From assembly GCA_030248295.1 (NCBI GenBank), contig JASANH010001333.1, forward strand, positions 434,001-498,000: DNA of 64,000 nt, given 5' to 3'. The position numbers were made by a program, and so were the translations under genes. The stretch comes from Mesodorylaimus sp. YZB2_4 (taxonomy: Eukaryota > Nematoda > Enoplea > Dorylaimida > Dorylaimidae). Every line of letters begins with the position of its first letter. Position 1 is the stretch's first letter. Under the pieces are notes generated by a model. The model saw nothing but the letters and a program-made list of their open reading frames with translations, was not told the DNA's origin and searched no databases. Positions 20,701 to 30,508 of the stretch are shown one piece after another.

Positions 20701-22210
20701 AGATTCCATATGCCACTTGGCAGCTGATCAAGAATCCAGTCTATTCTTCGATGGTGGTGGCGTGGATATTTGGATCGTATTTGGTCGGAGGTTACGCCAC
20801 GTATCTGCCAAAGTATATCGAAACTCAGTACTATCAAGCAGCCTGGAAAGCTGACCTGTATGCTGGTACGGGACACAACAGGCTCGGAATGCACAAAGAG
20901 ACTCAAGGGTCTTTTCTCAGGACTTATCTCGATTGGTTCAGTGGCAGTGAGTACAGCCTGCGGTGGGTATATCCTAACCAGATTCAACATCAGTCCGCGA
21001 CGATCACTGATTTACTTGATGATCACCTGGTCCGTGATTGTGGTCACTTACTTATTAGGTATGATCTCCGGTTGCGTGCAGCCGACCCTGCAAGGCCAAC
21101 TAGTCGATAATGGCAGGTGAGTCTGATTCCATGTCAGCTGAGCCGTCTTCAAAATGATGAATTCAGGTGGAATTTCACGAATCAATGCAATGTGCAATGT
21201 CACTGCGACAAAATAATGCATTTCGACCCTGTCTGCGATGGAAACATGACTTATTTCTCTCCATGCCATGCTGGTTGCATTTACAACGATATCACCAAAC
21301 TGGTGAGTTCTCATGCGACTACTTCGTGTCTGCCTCGAATGACAAGAATGTAGCGTAGGTTTACAAAGAAGCCATGACGTACATTCCAAATCAGGAGGGA
21401 ATCTAGGTGGCGCAAAACTGTGACCCCGAGGACGAACACGCGCCTGGACTGCAGATGACAGCGTATGTAGCCAAGCTTGGCAGGCGCAGGAGAGTGTCGA
21501 ACCTGCGGCTGAAACATCAATCCAGGATTGACGTTTTCCAGCCAGGGCAGCACTCTCTCCCACTCGCCATGGCCTACCAGGCGCCGTGGTTACACGCATC
21601 GGGTCCGCATTAGCACACCGAAGCACACTCCACCTTCTACAGTCTTTCTTGCAGTGGGAGCACTGTCGCTGCGCGAATCCTGTCCCCTACGTGACCCGGG
21701 GCTACTGCAACAGTGGGTGCAACAAACTGCCAATCTACCTGAGCATCATGTTCGTCGGATTCTTTGTCGGCAACTTGTTTTTCATGACCACCATGATGAT
21801 CGTTCTCAGGTAAGGTGGACAACATCCTAGCAGAAAACCCTACGATTACCTTTTCCAGATGCGTGCAAGATGAGGAGCGTTCATTGGCGCTCAGTTTAGC
21901 TTCATTTTTCACCAATTTGGCTGGTTTTATTCCGAGTCCCATCATCTTTGGTTACATTATCGACACGACTTGCATAGCCTGGCATTCAGTCTGCCCAGAT
22001 TCAGGCAATTGTATATTGTACAATAACAAATCATTCCGGTTCAAATATCACAGCAGCAATGCTGGCTTTCAACTGGCTGCTATTCTGGCCACCTTAGCTA
22101 CCTGGCTTTTTTCGAGACGATTCAGATTTCCTGAAGAAATTGGTCAGAGTGAAGAGAATACACAAGATGGGATTGAGGAGGGACAAGAGGAGATTGGTGG
22201 AAGTTTTTAA
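17711..22210 (+). CDS. SLCO/OATP-family organic anion transporter, eight exons
   Basis: A twelve-TM plasma-membrane transporter for amphipathic organic anions. Exons: 17,711-18,344; 19,781-19,867; 19,927-20,217; 20,701-20,865; 20,921-21,116; 21,167-21,302; 21,655-21,809; 21,859-22,210. All junctions are GT-AG and phases join to exactly 672 codons (671 residues plus TAA). TM1-TM4 are in exon 1, which ends DDNVSPRQSPFYLG. The OATP signature WIGAWWLGF lies near residue 250 in exon 3. The large extracellular Kazal-like cysteine domain is in exons 6-7 (CNVQCHC, YFSPCHAGC, HCRCANP, GYCNSGC). TM11-TM12 and an acidic tail (EENTQDGIEEGQEE) are in exon 8. Four introns are 49-59 bp; introns 1, 3 and 6 are 352-1,436 bp and hold repeats. 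The substrate cannot be predicted. The gene appears intact. Confidence 0.93.
20568..20645 (+). repeat. duplicated exon-3 relic inside OATP intron 3
   Basis: ATGATGCACAATGAGGATCA and the following 55 bases resemble exon 3 at 20,098-20,170 (including CACCCCAA...GAGGTGTC against CACCCCAATGGCGACGTGTC). The copy sits in intron 3, lacks splice sites in register and has indels, so it is a decayed tandem duplication of part of the exon that codes the cytoplasmic loop. Confidence 0.6.
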
Positions 22211-23132
22211 GTATTGTGCATGTGATGTTTTCTTTAGCATTTTTCAAATTTGTAAGTTGTGATAAGTTTTAAAAGTCAAGACAGTTTTTGATAGACCCAG
22301 TACAGAGGTGGCCCTTGAAAAATGACTTTGCAAGTTGACCATATGGGTTAGAACCTACACGGGTATTGGCGCGCCTGGCCGACACCCATCAGCCTTGGTA
22401 GCACCCTGACAACATCTCCGATTCTGAGGCAACGCTGATCGTGAGCGATGCGCTGTGGCAACACCAGGACAGGGAGGTAAGGTACATGAAGGAAGAAAGG
22501 GGAGAAATTTTTCTAGAAATGCACGCACCAAGAAACATCAACCCGAGGGGCTGATGTTCCAGCCGTTATTAGTATATTCGCTTGCTTCAGCCAGAGTTTT
22601 TGTCCCGTCGACAACCTCCCTCATTGGTTACAACCTGATCGCAGCTGCTTTGGTAGTACCTCATTTACACGCTTGGTAACAGCACTGTTTCTGACCCTGA
22701 TTCAAGAAAATCCATTGCCCATTGTTTTTATGACACCTGCTCAGTCGCCCTGCTGTTACCACAGCGCATCGCTCCTCGTCAGTGTTGTCCCAGAATGGGA
22801 TGTCGCCACACGCATTCTGGATGCTGCGTAGGCCAAGTGGTGTCGCCATAACGCACTACCCCGGATGGACATTATCATGATGTTTTTACGCCGCGAAAAG
22901 GCGAAGGGCGCGAATCCATGCGCTCAGTGGCATGAGATGTACGGCGAGAATGCCCGCGTTGACTTTCAGGACAAAACCTCCAGTCTTTTCCAGTCAATGT
23001 TTCAAACTGTAAAGCGTAGAGTACAAGCCATGGAAGATGCAGTATTTGAAAAGGTCCATCGATCATTCTGCACGCACATTTTTGGCTGTCTGACCATATG
23101 GAACCAACAGGGCGTCTGCCTAACCCACCAGG
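22211..23132. other. intergenic, short repeats only
   Basis: No gene is seen. At 22,535-22,565 there is a palindromic string around ATCAACCC/GGGCTGAT that also occurs near 19,609, 21,508 and 28,330. Confidence 0.4.
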
Positions 23133-23297
23133 CCAGCCTGGTGGGTTAGGCGTCTGCCTCTCACGCCAGGTGCGCAGTTACGGGCGAGTGTTCGACTCGC
23201 GGGCCGGTAAATCATTTCGTGTAAAATGTGTCCCCTCACCCTCGAGTGCGCATAAGCGTTTGGTGATGTGGTAAAACATGAACATAAGCATGAAGGG
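23133..23297 (+). mobile_element. tRNA-derived SINE, copy 2
   Basis: Nearly identical to the 16,479 copy from the box A region (GCCTGGTGGGTTAGGCGTC) to the ATGAAC-type tail, which has only one and a half units here. The first about 8 bases of the head are missing. The bases just before it (23,112-23,134) are an inverted copy of the head, so the SINE begins with a head-to-head snap-back. Confidence 0.85.
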
Positions 23298-24335
23298 GTC
23301 AGGAATTGCCAACATGATACCCGCATTTTCTACACTTTGCTTTTGCTATTGCTGCATCAACTAGGCGCAAAGTGTCATTACACACATCACACTTCTCTGA
23401 ATACTCAGCCTATGGATGCGTTCTCAAGACACCATCTTTGTGCCAAGTCGATCAAATCTCATCACGAGATGAAATTGCTCACGGTGACGAGAGGAGGGGG
23501 ATATAAGCAATCATGTAATAGGGTAGTTGGAATACGAAAATGTACGCTCCAAGGGACTGATAGCATGCTCACAATTATGATCCTTGATCTCGGGAGGTCT
23601 CATAGGCATGTCTGCTTCAATTTTCTTGCAGGCGGAAATCAAGAGTCTTCCTCAAGGATTTCCTTCGATGGGTGCAATCACATGGACCGAACCTGGCATC
23701 CTAACAAAGTGACAGTACAGTTGGCTGGTTTCTGATACCCCGCCAACACATGCCATAAAATTTCTTGCTTAACGAGCCTTAGAAATTGGAAAACGCACTT
23801 GGAGGTCATCAAAGCCTATGCTGTGGCGTATGAATACTAAAGAATCTTATTAGAATTCCGACATACAAAGGGCACCGACGGATGCTGGCCTATCGATCTT
23901 GGAACAGCCTTTTGTTTTTTTTTTTTAACCAGGAGTTTTGTCAAAGGACTGCAAAGTAAACATATTCTTTCGTCCCCACTTTCAACAAAGCCAGTCGCAG
24001 AAACATTGAAGTGAGTTCTGTAGTTAGCAAAATTCAGCCATGTTGCTGGCCAGCGTGGTTGATCTTCGAGGATTAGCCGCCCAATCTTCTCCCAAACCTC
24101 TTCACGCCTACAAGGAACGATAAGATAAGGTGTAAACTTGGCGAGCAATATCAAGCTAAGTGGGAGGGAGAGGAGTATTTTGGTCGTGTGTTTTTTTCAG
24201 TATTAAGTAAGGACAGACCTGAAACTAATTCTGTTGCAAATTTTTTTATTAGAAAGACGTGATTTTTCAAATGATTTCCATTCATTCGAAAAAATTATGC
24301 TGACAGCAGTGGATTGATTTTGTGAAGGTAATCTG
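23298..24335. other. intergenic upstream of the first Srx-like receptor
   Basis: I see no gene or structured element that I can support. There is a T-run at 23,914-23,928. Confidence 0.4.
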
Positions 24336-26411
24336 ATGAATAACTCCACTGTGGAAATGGAACTGGTCCAAGAAGTGGCCATTGGTCTTTTATACGCACT
24401 TGTTTCGATCATCGCGCTATTCCTGCATATTCTCGCCCTCCTAGCAGTTTTTCGGACACAAGGCGCCAGTAAATTATCCTTTAACATAATTCTGGTCAAC
24501 ATGTCTTTGGCCGAAGGCACTTTATTTTTACTCTACCTCTTTTATGCAGCACCTAGCGCTTTCTATGGACGATCTCTTATCGGTCCTTACATGGACGATA
24601 TGGCTGGACATTTGCAAGAATGGGCATATTTTCCGACAACTTACACCACCTTGATTATTGCCTTAAATAGAGCCATCTGCATCGGAGAAATTAGGATACC
24701 AGTTAGAGATGATCTAAAATTCAGGTGGTTGTATTTTATACTCGCTTGTACCTGGATCATTTCCATAACAGCCACCACGGCCAACATGTATTTGAACATG
24801 TGCTGGACTAGATTTGATCCTAAAAGCTATATTTTCCACCACATGTGCATCGATTCAACTCGAGCACCCATGTCCCCAACAATCATAGTTGACTTTGTCA
24901 TCATATATGGCGTGGCCCTGATATATTTGTATTGCATTTGGAAGATTTGGCGGAGAGGAAAACTGGTGCAAACAGTGCATCTTCACAACAGTATCATCAG
25001 CAATCAACGAAGACTTTTGTATATTGCATTGTGTATTTGGATACCGACTGCCTTGAATGCCATAGGTATGTTGATTATAGTATATCCGCCACCCTGAGGG
25101 TATAGACAGGGGGCAGATACTTTCACAGTCAGAGATAGTGATCCGACGCTTTCTGTACAGTACATAGGTGCATGCACAAATGAAAGCGAAGCAAGTAGGC
25201 ATGTTCAATCAATTGCTCCGCTAACTCATATACAGCGCACGATATTAAATCCCCGACAATTTCGGTCAAACATTTTAGTGCAATCGGATACGAAGGTTTG
25301 GTGTATCCATGGATGGTCATAGCGTAAAAACGGATCGATCGATCGATCAAACTGGAGATAGGCATGAAATAACTTTTAAATGCGGACAATTTGAACTGTC
25401 ATCACGTTTGGGCAAAAACATCATTTTTTAATTTGCCGCCAATAAGGTTCCCATCATTCCGTCTGCTAGAATGCGGCTAGCTGACTACGTAGCGCACCTG
25501 TGTATAGTTGGCCTTCGAGCCCTGGCGGCAAATTCAAAATCATGATGTTTTCACCTAAACGTGAAGACGGTTCAAATTGTCCACATTTGACTGATTTAAT
25601 GCCTCTTGGCATTGTCCATGTCTTATCATTCCTTTCTGGGCTTTCATGGAGAATGCCAGCCGGCCACGGTGACTGATTCATACCGTTAGGGAGCGCCAGC
25701 GTCGGTGCGAGCCAGTAGTAATTTATCACATATAGTATAGCCATGGTCGGTGCGGTGCGCACACTGCGATTATGCGCTCTATATCATTATGAAGTAAGAG
25801 ACCTGACCGAAATTGGCGGGAATTTAAAATGTCAAAAGAGAGTCGTCAATTTGGAGGACAGCTACAACTTGGCGCTTAATATTTCGAGATACCGTATTTC
25901 CTCGAAATCCCCCTCTGGTTATTCTCCCCCCATCTAGACCCTGATCGAACTTTATTCTCCACCCCCTGGAAATCCTCCCCCGGGGACAAATTTGAATTGC
26001 CGCACAGCATCATCAGCTGCGCCGCCTAGGAGCTGGCGGAGCGATGTATTTATTGCTCGTAGGTGCAGTCCTACATTGAAGCCAGATGCATTTGTAGAGG
26101 TTATGACGTGGGGTGCTCAGGTGCTTGTACTATAGAATCCGTGCTTACTTTCAGCATTCGAGGTCATACCGATCTTCCTATCCGGCTACGTAGCAGCCTT
26201 TCTGACAGCGATAATGGTATTAATCAGATTTATGATCACGCCAATAACTCTTCTCATATTCTCGAATGAAACGCGACAAAATGCGTGGGTATTGCTCGGA
26301 CGTCGCAAAGATCATGTACAAGGTATGGGGGCCCACTTCCCTGCAAATGGTCGAATTAGAGGCAATCCTAATAAAACCACTGATCAAAATGAACGGCAGT
26401 GTGCAGTGTAA
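24336..26411 (+). CDS. 7TM chemoreceptor, Srx-like, two exons
   Basis: Exon 1 24,336-25,065 (ATG 24336), intron 25,066-26,154, exon 2 26,155-26,411 (TAA). The junction is phase 1 and gives about 328 residues. Exon 1 covers an N-glycosylated start (MNNST), TM1-TM5 with SFNIILVNMSLAEG in TM2, ALNRAICI after TM3 in place of DRY, and a disulfide-capable Cys in ECL2. Exon 2 holds TM6 (FEVIPIFLSGYVAAF) and a TM7 with PITLLIFSNETRQN. The paralogue at 47,659-49,996 has the same intron at the same place and phase, which supports the model. An earlier end by splicing at GTATGG (about 26,324) is possible. Probably a sensory-neuron receptor; the ligand is unknown. Confidence 0.8.
25381..25586. repeat. 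foldback element in the Srx-like receptor intron
   Basis: Arms of about 60 bp (25,381-25,440 and 25,523-25,586) are reverse complements with scattered mismatches; both contain ACAATTTGAAC/GTTCAAATTGT and GGCGGCAAATT. The loop is about 80 bp. It resembles the small hairpin MITEs common in nematode introns. Confidence 0.65.
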
Positions 26412-26567
26412 AGAGTGCTGCATTGGATATAAATTGTGATGTTTCATGTTTGCCGCCGCAGTTTTGGTCATGGTGTGAAAACCGAGCGATAAATCAAACT
26501 AGAGATAGCGGGGGCTTTTTGAACAGGAATAGAAAAGCTTCCCCACTGCCTCCAATCTGATCGATCG

Positions 26568-27959
26568 GCACTTTTACGATGTGTACAGGGGTACGGATCC
26601 ACGCGACTAGACGTCCACCTGCGACTTCTTGCGACCGCAACGAAATCAAGGTGCGTGGTCGCTCGCTGCCGGGCAGCGCTCGTGCCTGGCGCTCTTTTAC
26701 GATGTAAATTATGCAATGTAGATGACTGTTTGGAAAGCAGCTTGAAATCTCGAACTTATGCGATTTGTTATCGGAGAAGCTTCCGAAGTCATTTAAAAAG
26801 GCTGGCAGTTACCATTTTACTCGCTCTTGCAAAGAATTTCTTCAAACCGGTCATGAGGTTTGGGTCGTTCTCGAATTCACCCACTTTCGACGCAAGATCG
26901 AGGAACTTTTCTCGAATTATATTTCGCGGAATCACATTATTGGTCTAAATATTTCACATTCAGCAATACAGCAAAGTACATAAAAGGGGCCTTTTACTGC
27001 ACCCATGACCACTTTAGGACCAGCCCCAGACCCACCTGCAACATGACGTACTCCCTAGCATTGTTCCCAGCACCTAGCAAAACCAGAATTTGAGGAGGTT
27101 TTGATGAGCATGAGGAGGCAGTTTGGAAAGTTTTGAGGAGGTTTTTTCGCTAACAAATGACTTCGCTATGCTTCACAAACTGACACACAGTATTTTCTAA
27201 CTGATAACCATACCCTCATCCCCACCCATCTCATCGTTATGCTCTAGAAAACAAACGTGAGCACCTGAACGCATCAAACTCACGATCAGCAGGGATGGGT
27301 CGATATCACTTTTTTTAAAATCAGGATTTTTTGCATTTTTCTGTGTTTTGCCTATGAGCCTATATTCCTCACTAGGCACACTTTTTAGTCATCCAGGTTT
27401 CTTGGCTTTTTCTGATATACGAATCCGTTTGCGTAGTTTTCTTTGAAGCGATTTTCACCTTGCAAATAATGGACGCCTTGAAACCATGGGCTAAGCAATG
27501 AACGTGTTTGTTTTTTATGTGACGAGGATCAGTTAGCCGACAGACATAATCTTTTCAAAAACGGTGACGTTCCACACTAGGGTACGTGCTCCTGCAAATC
27601 CAACTCGTCAACGACGATTCCGAAAATTCCATGACCCATCGCTAAAAGTCTTCTTCATTCTCGCAACTACAACGAATAACGGCACTAAATCCTTCTTCAT
27701 CCACAGCCAAAAATTCGTGAATTTTGTTTTTTAAATGACTTCGGAAGCTTCTCTAATAACAAATCGCATAAGTTCGAGATTTCAAGCTGCTTTCCAAACA
27801 GTCATCTACATTGCATAATTAACATCGTAAAAGAGCGCCAGGCAGGAGCGCTGCCCGGCAGCGAGCGACCACGCACCTTAATTTCGTTGCGGTCGCAAGA
27901 AGTCGCAGGTGGACGTCTAGTCGCGCGGATCCGTACCCCTGTACACATCGTAAAAGTGC
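26568..27959. mobile_element. long-TIR DNA element with a 9-bp target duplication (MULE-like)
   Basis: This 1,392-bp element has terminal inverted repeats of about 230 bp (26,568-26,797 and 27,732-27,959). Both termini read GCACTTTTACGATGTG inwards. GATCGATCG flanks it directly on each side (26,559-26,567 and 27,960-27,968). Long TIRs with a 9-bp duplication fit Mutator-like elements, though the duplicated word is of low complexity. The 930-bp interior has no full transposase, only short open frames. The flanking repeat at 27,969-28,070 (GGTGCGGTGCGCACACTGCG) also occurs at 25,748, so the element jumped into an older repeat. Confidence 0.75.
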
Positions 27960-28070
27960 GATCGATCGGTCGGTGCGGTGCGCACACTGCGACAAGCCGC
28001 CGTATATATCGTTGTGAAGTGCGAAATTCGGCCAAAATAAGCGGGAATTCAAAAATTTTTGTGAACAGAG

Positions 28071-28346
28071 AAATTGCTATATTTGACGGCACACTTGGCA
28101 GGTTTTTTTCATATGCTATTGTGTGGACTTTGATAACTGCACTTAGGCTATGATACATGGGTTTTTTGTGTAATTGTTCGCACTTGTAACTCTGAACTTC
28201 TTGTGACCTCTCCGTACTCATTGTGAAGACAGTAAACGGACGAGGTCGCTACCTCTTTTGTCGATGGGAGGAATGAACTCTCGCGCCTGGTGGGTTAAGT
28301 CGAGAGACGTCATCTGGCTAGGAGACGGCAACCCCTCCGGTTGATA
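28071..28346. other. intergenic, remainder of an older repeat
   Basis: No gene is seen. Contains a GCCTGGTGGGTTAAG string at 28,286 reminiscent of the SINE head, too short to call. Confidence 0.35.
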
Positions 28347-28770
28347 TTTCAAACAAATCCGGTTTAAACAAATCGCATTTGAAGAGTTAGAATACGCGAG
28401 CGAATGGGCCAATGAGGGAATCAGAGCAAATACGAGTATCGCGGATTTAGTTCTCAACTTAACAGTCCCAATTTATGTGACTTCCAGTGGTCTCTGGGTG
28501 GCCTTCCCTTTCTTGAAAGTCCAAAAAATGAAGACATATAAATTCACTTTTTCTAACACTGTTCACTCTCTAAATAAGTCAATCCAATTCGGTGGTCACC
28601 CTGATAATAGGATTTGGTTTTATCCCGATATTAGTGTCCTATATTCCACTGAATTGGATGCATTCGCGGCATCATCCATTTACGAAGTGGCAATACCAAC
28701 AGCTAGGGCTGGTCGTTATATTTCGGTCAGATATGGTGTGCAAATGAGAGCGCACGAAACTCGGGCATGA
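28347..28770 (+). CDS. unidentified open frame, possibly an exon
   Basis: A frame of about 140 codons open from about 28,347 to a stop at 28,768-28,770, without a convincing ATG at its start. The translation has ordinary globular composition (YASEWANEGIRANTSIADLV, then VYVTSSGLW-like strands and a SVRYGVQMRAHET end), with no low-complexity bias. I do not recognise it. It may be an internal exon, or a relic of a mobile element's structural protein. No partner exons could be placed with confidence. Confidence 0.3.
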
Positions 28771-28820
28771 AAAATGGCGACTTAACAAAATGAAACTAGT
28801 TTAGCCGTCTGTGTGACCAA

Positions 28821-29060
28821 ATGCATGAAAGAAAAAATTATTCAATTTTTTGGTTGCGTTCCATTAATCAAATCAAATGTCAGCAAACAACAATTCAGGC
28901 ATCCAAAAGACGAGACACGATAGAAGAGGAGGAGAGAAAATTGATCGAGATAATCGATGACGTTGTACGAAAGCATTGCGAACAATTGAATGCAGAAGTG
29001 GGTATGTTGAGAGAACAGTACAGGGAGCACTTTTACAACCGATCGCTTCTTATCGATCGC
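28821..29060 (+). CDS. unidentified helical open frame
   Basis: An 80-codon frame from ATG 28824 whose middle is a predicted coiled or amphipathic helix (IEEEERKLIEIIDDVVRKHC). It lies 50 bases after the previous open frame and could belong to the same lost gene. No homologue is recognised, and it merges into the GATC-rich tract. A chance ORF is quite possible. Confidence 0.2.
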
Positions 29061-29370
29061 TAAGATCGGTAAGAGAATCAATGCGAGAATGATATGATAT
29101 AATATGGCCGAGATGAAATGATCCGGCCAATAGAAATAATTATCGAGGTCATTGATTGATCGAGGGATGGTCGACCAAGAGAGGGATAATGAGCTAGCCG
29201 ATTTGCTGCTCGATATGGTCGGATGATCTAACGAAATGATCGTCCTATTCATCAGTTGATCGATCGCCCAGTCGCATTAATAGGTCCACCAGTCAACTGA
29301 TTGACTGATCGATCAGTCGATCGGGTGATCAATCGACTAATCAAAGTGATCTGGTCGATCAACCTTCTCC
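29044..29370. repeat. GATC/CGAT-dense tract
   Basis: More than ten GATC words in about 330 bases, many as overlapping GATCGATCG palindromes (for example TGATCGATCAGTCGATCGGG near 29,308). It is not a regular tandem array. The function is unknown. Confidence 0.55.
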
Positions 29371-30508
29371 GCATATCCACATTCTTGTGCGCAGCTCCTA
29401 CATGAGGCATTCTTACTTTATCACGTTCAGCAGTGCCATGTTTCGTCGGGTGGACCTCCAAGCAATGCTTGGCTCGTCGTCAGTAAAGTTGAGTCTGGAG
29501 TTCTTTTCTGCGGCCCATATGTGACATCCCGTTTGCGGGCATGTTCTATCAGCTGCGTCTTTTAGTCCTGATGGCTGACATTTTGTCGTTGACATGCCGA
29601 CGCCGAGTCAGTTTGGGATTGATTACAGTGCTCTTTTCTGTGCCCGTCAAACTCAAGAATCAGCTCGCGTGTACCAGCTTAATTATTGAGGAGAGAACGG
29701 ACTCATGCAGTTTTGTCTCGAAGTAGACTCGATCAATGAAACGAGCTACGTAATTGTAGATAGTCTGGTGGTTCTTGTCTCAGCTGCTGCCGCTACGTGC
29801 AGCAAATGCTAGCTATTTCAAGTGCTGCCACCATCTTTGAGTTTTGATAGAACGAAAAAGAAATGTTTCAGCTTTGGAACAATAGTACTTATGACATGAA
29901 AATACAATCCGATATCTAATTACAGGATTCTATTTTGAGCAGGGAATTTTTCTTCACCCGCGTGTTGTCTTTATATTTTCAATTCATTCAGGTGAAACTA
30001 GGATTGCTGTCAGTGTGGATGGAGGTCATGCACTTAATCCACTTGTCATTCATTTTTTCGCTGACCTTTTTGTCTTGAGAAGCCCTGCCCCCAACATCTC
30101 ACAATGCAATTATGTCAGAACATGGAATCAATAAGTTCATTGCTCAAGAACCCTTGTTTGAAAAACTGGCGAACTATCGGGGGTAATGCTGATGGGGTAG
30201 AAAATTCTTTTCTCTGAGAGATAGACCCGAAGTATTCTCATTGCGCATTAGGTATCTTAGCGACAGCCTCTTCTCTACCTAGCCACTTCGAGTGGGCAAA
30301 TTACGACTCCATTCTGTCATTTCTTTTTGTCTCTTTTCCTGCGTCACATCAAACCCCCAAGCCTTTCAAGCGACGGCCAGAAGGTACCGTAGGTGTGCAG
30401 TTTTCTGAATATTCGCACACGAAGAACGTGAAATTGCGTTTTTAGAATAATTAAAAGAAGGACTTTGGTGGATCGAAGGCCGTGCACTCGAGCGGCAGGC
30501 TGGTCAAC
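29371..30508. other. intergenic, no gene seen
   Basis: I find no supported coding or structural feature between the GATC-dense tract and the redox gene. The last few hundred bases presumably hold the redox-gene promoter. Confidence 0.35.

Noticed and set aside
26655-26983. Transposase fragment inside the long-TIR element
   Set aside because: Short open frames lacking DDE or FLYWCH-type motifs.
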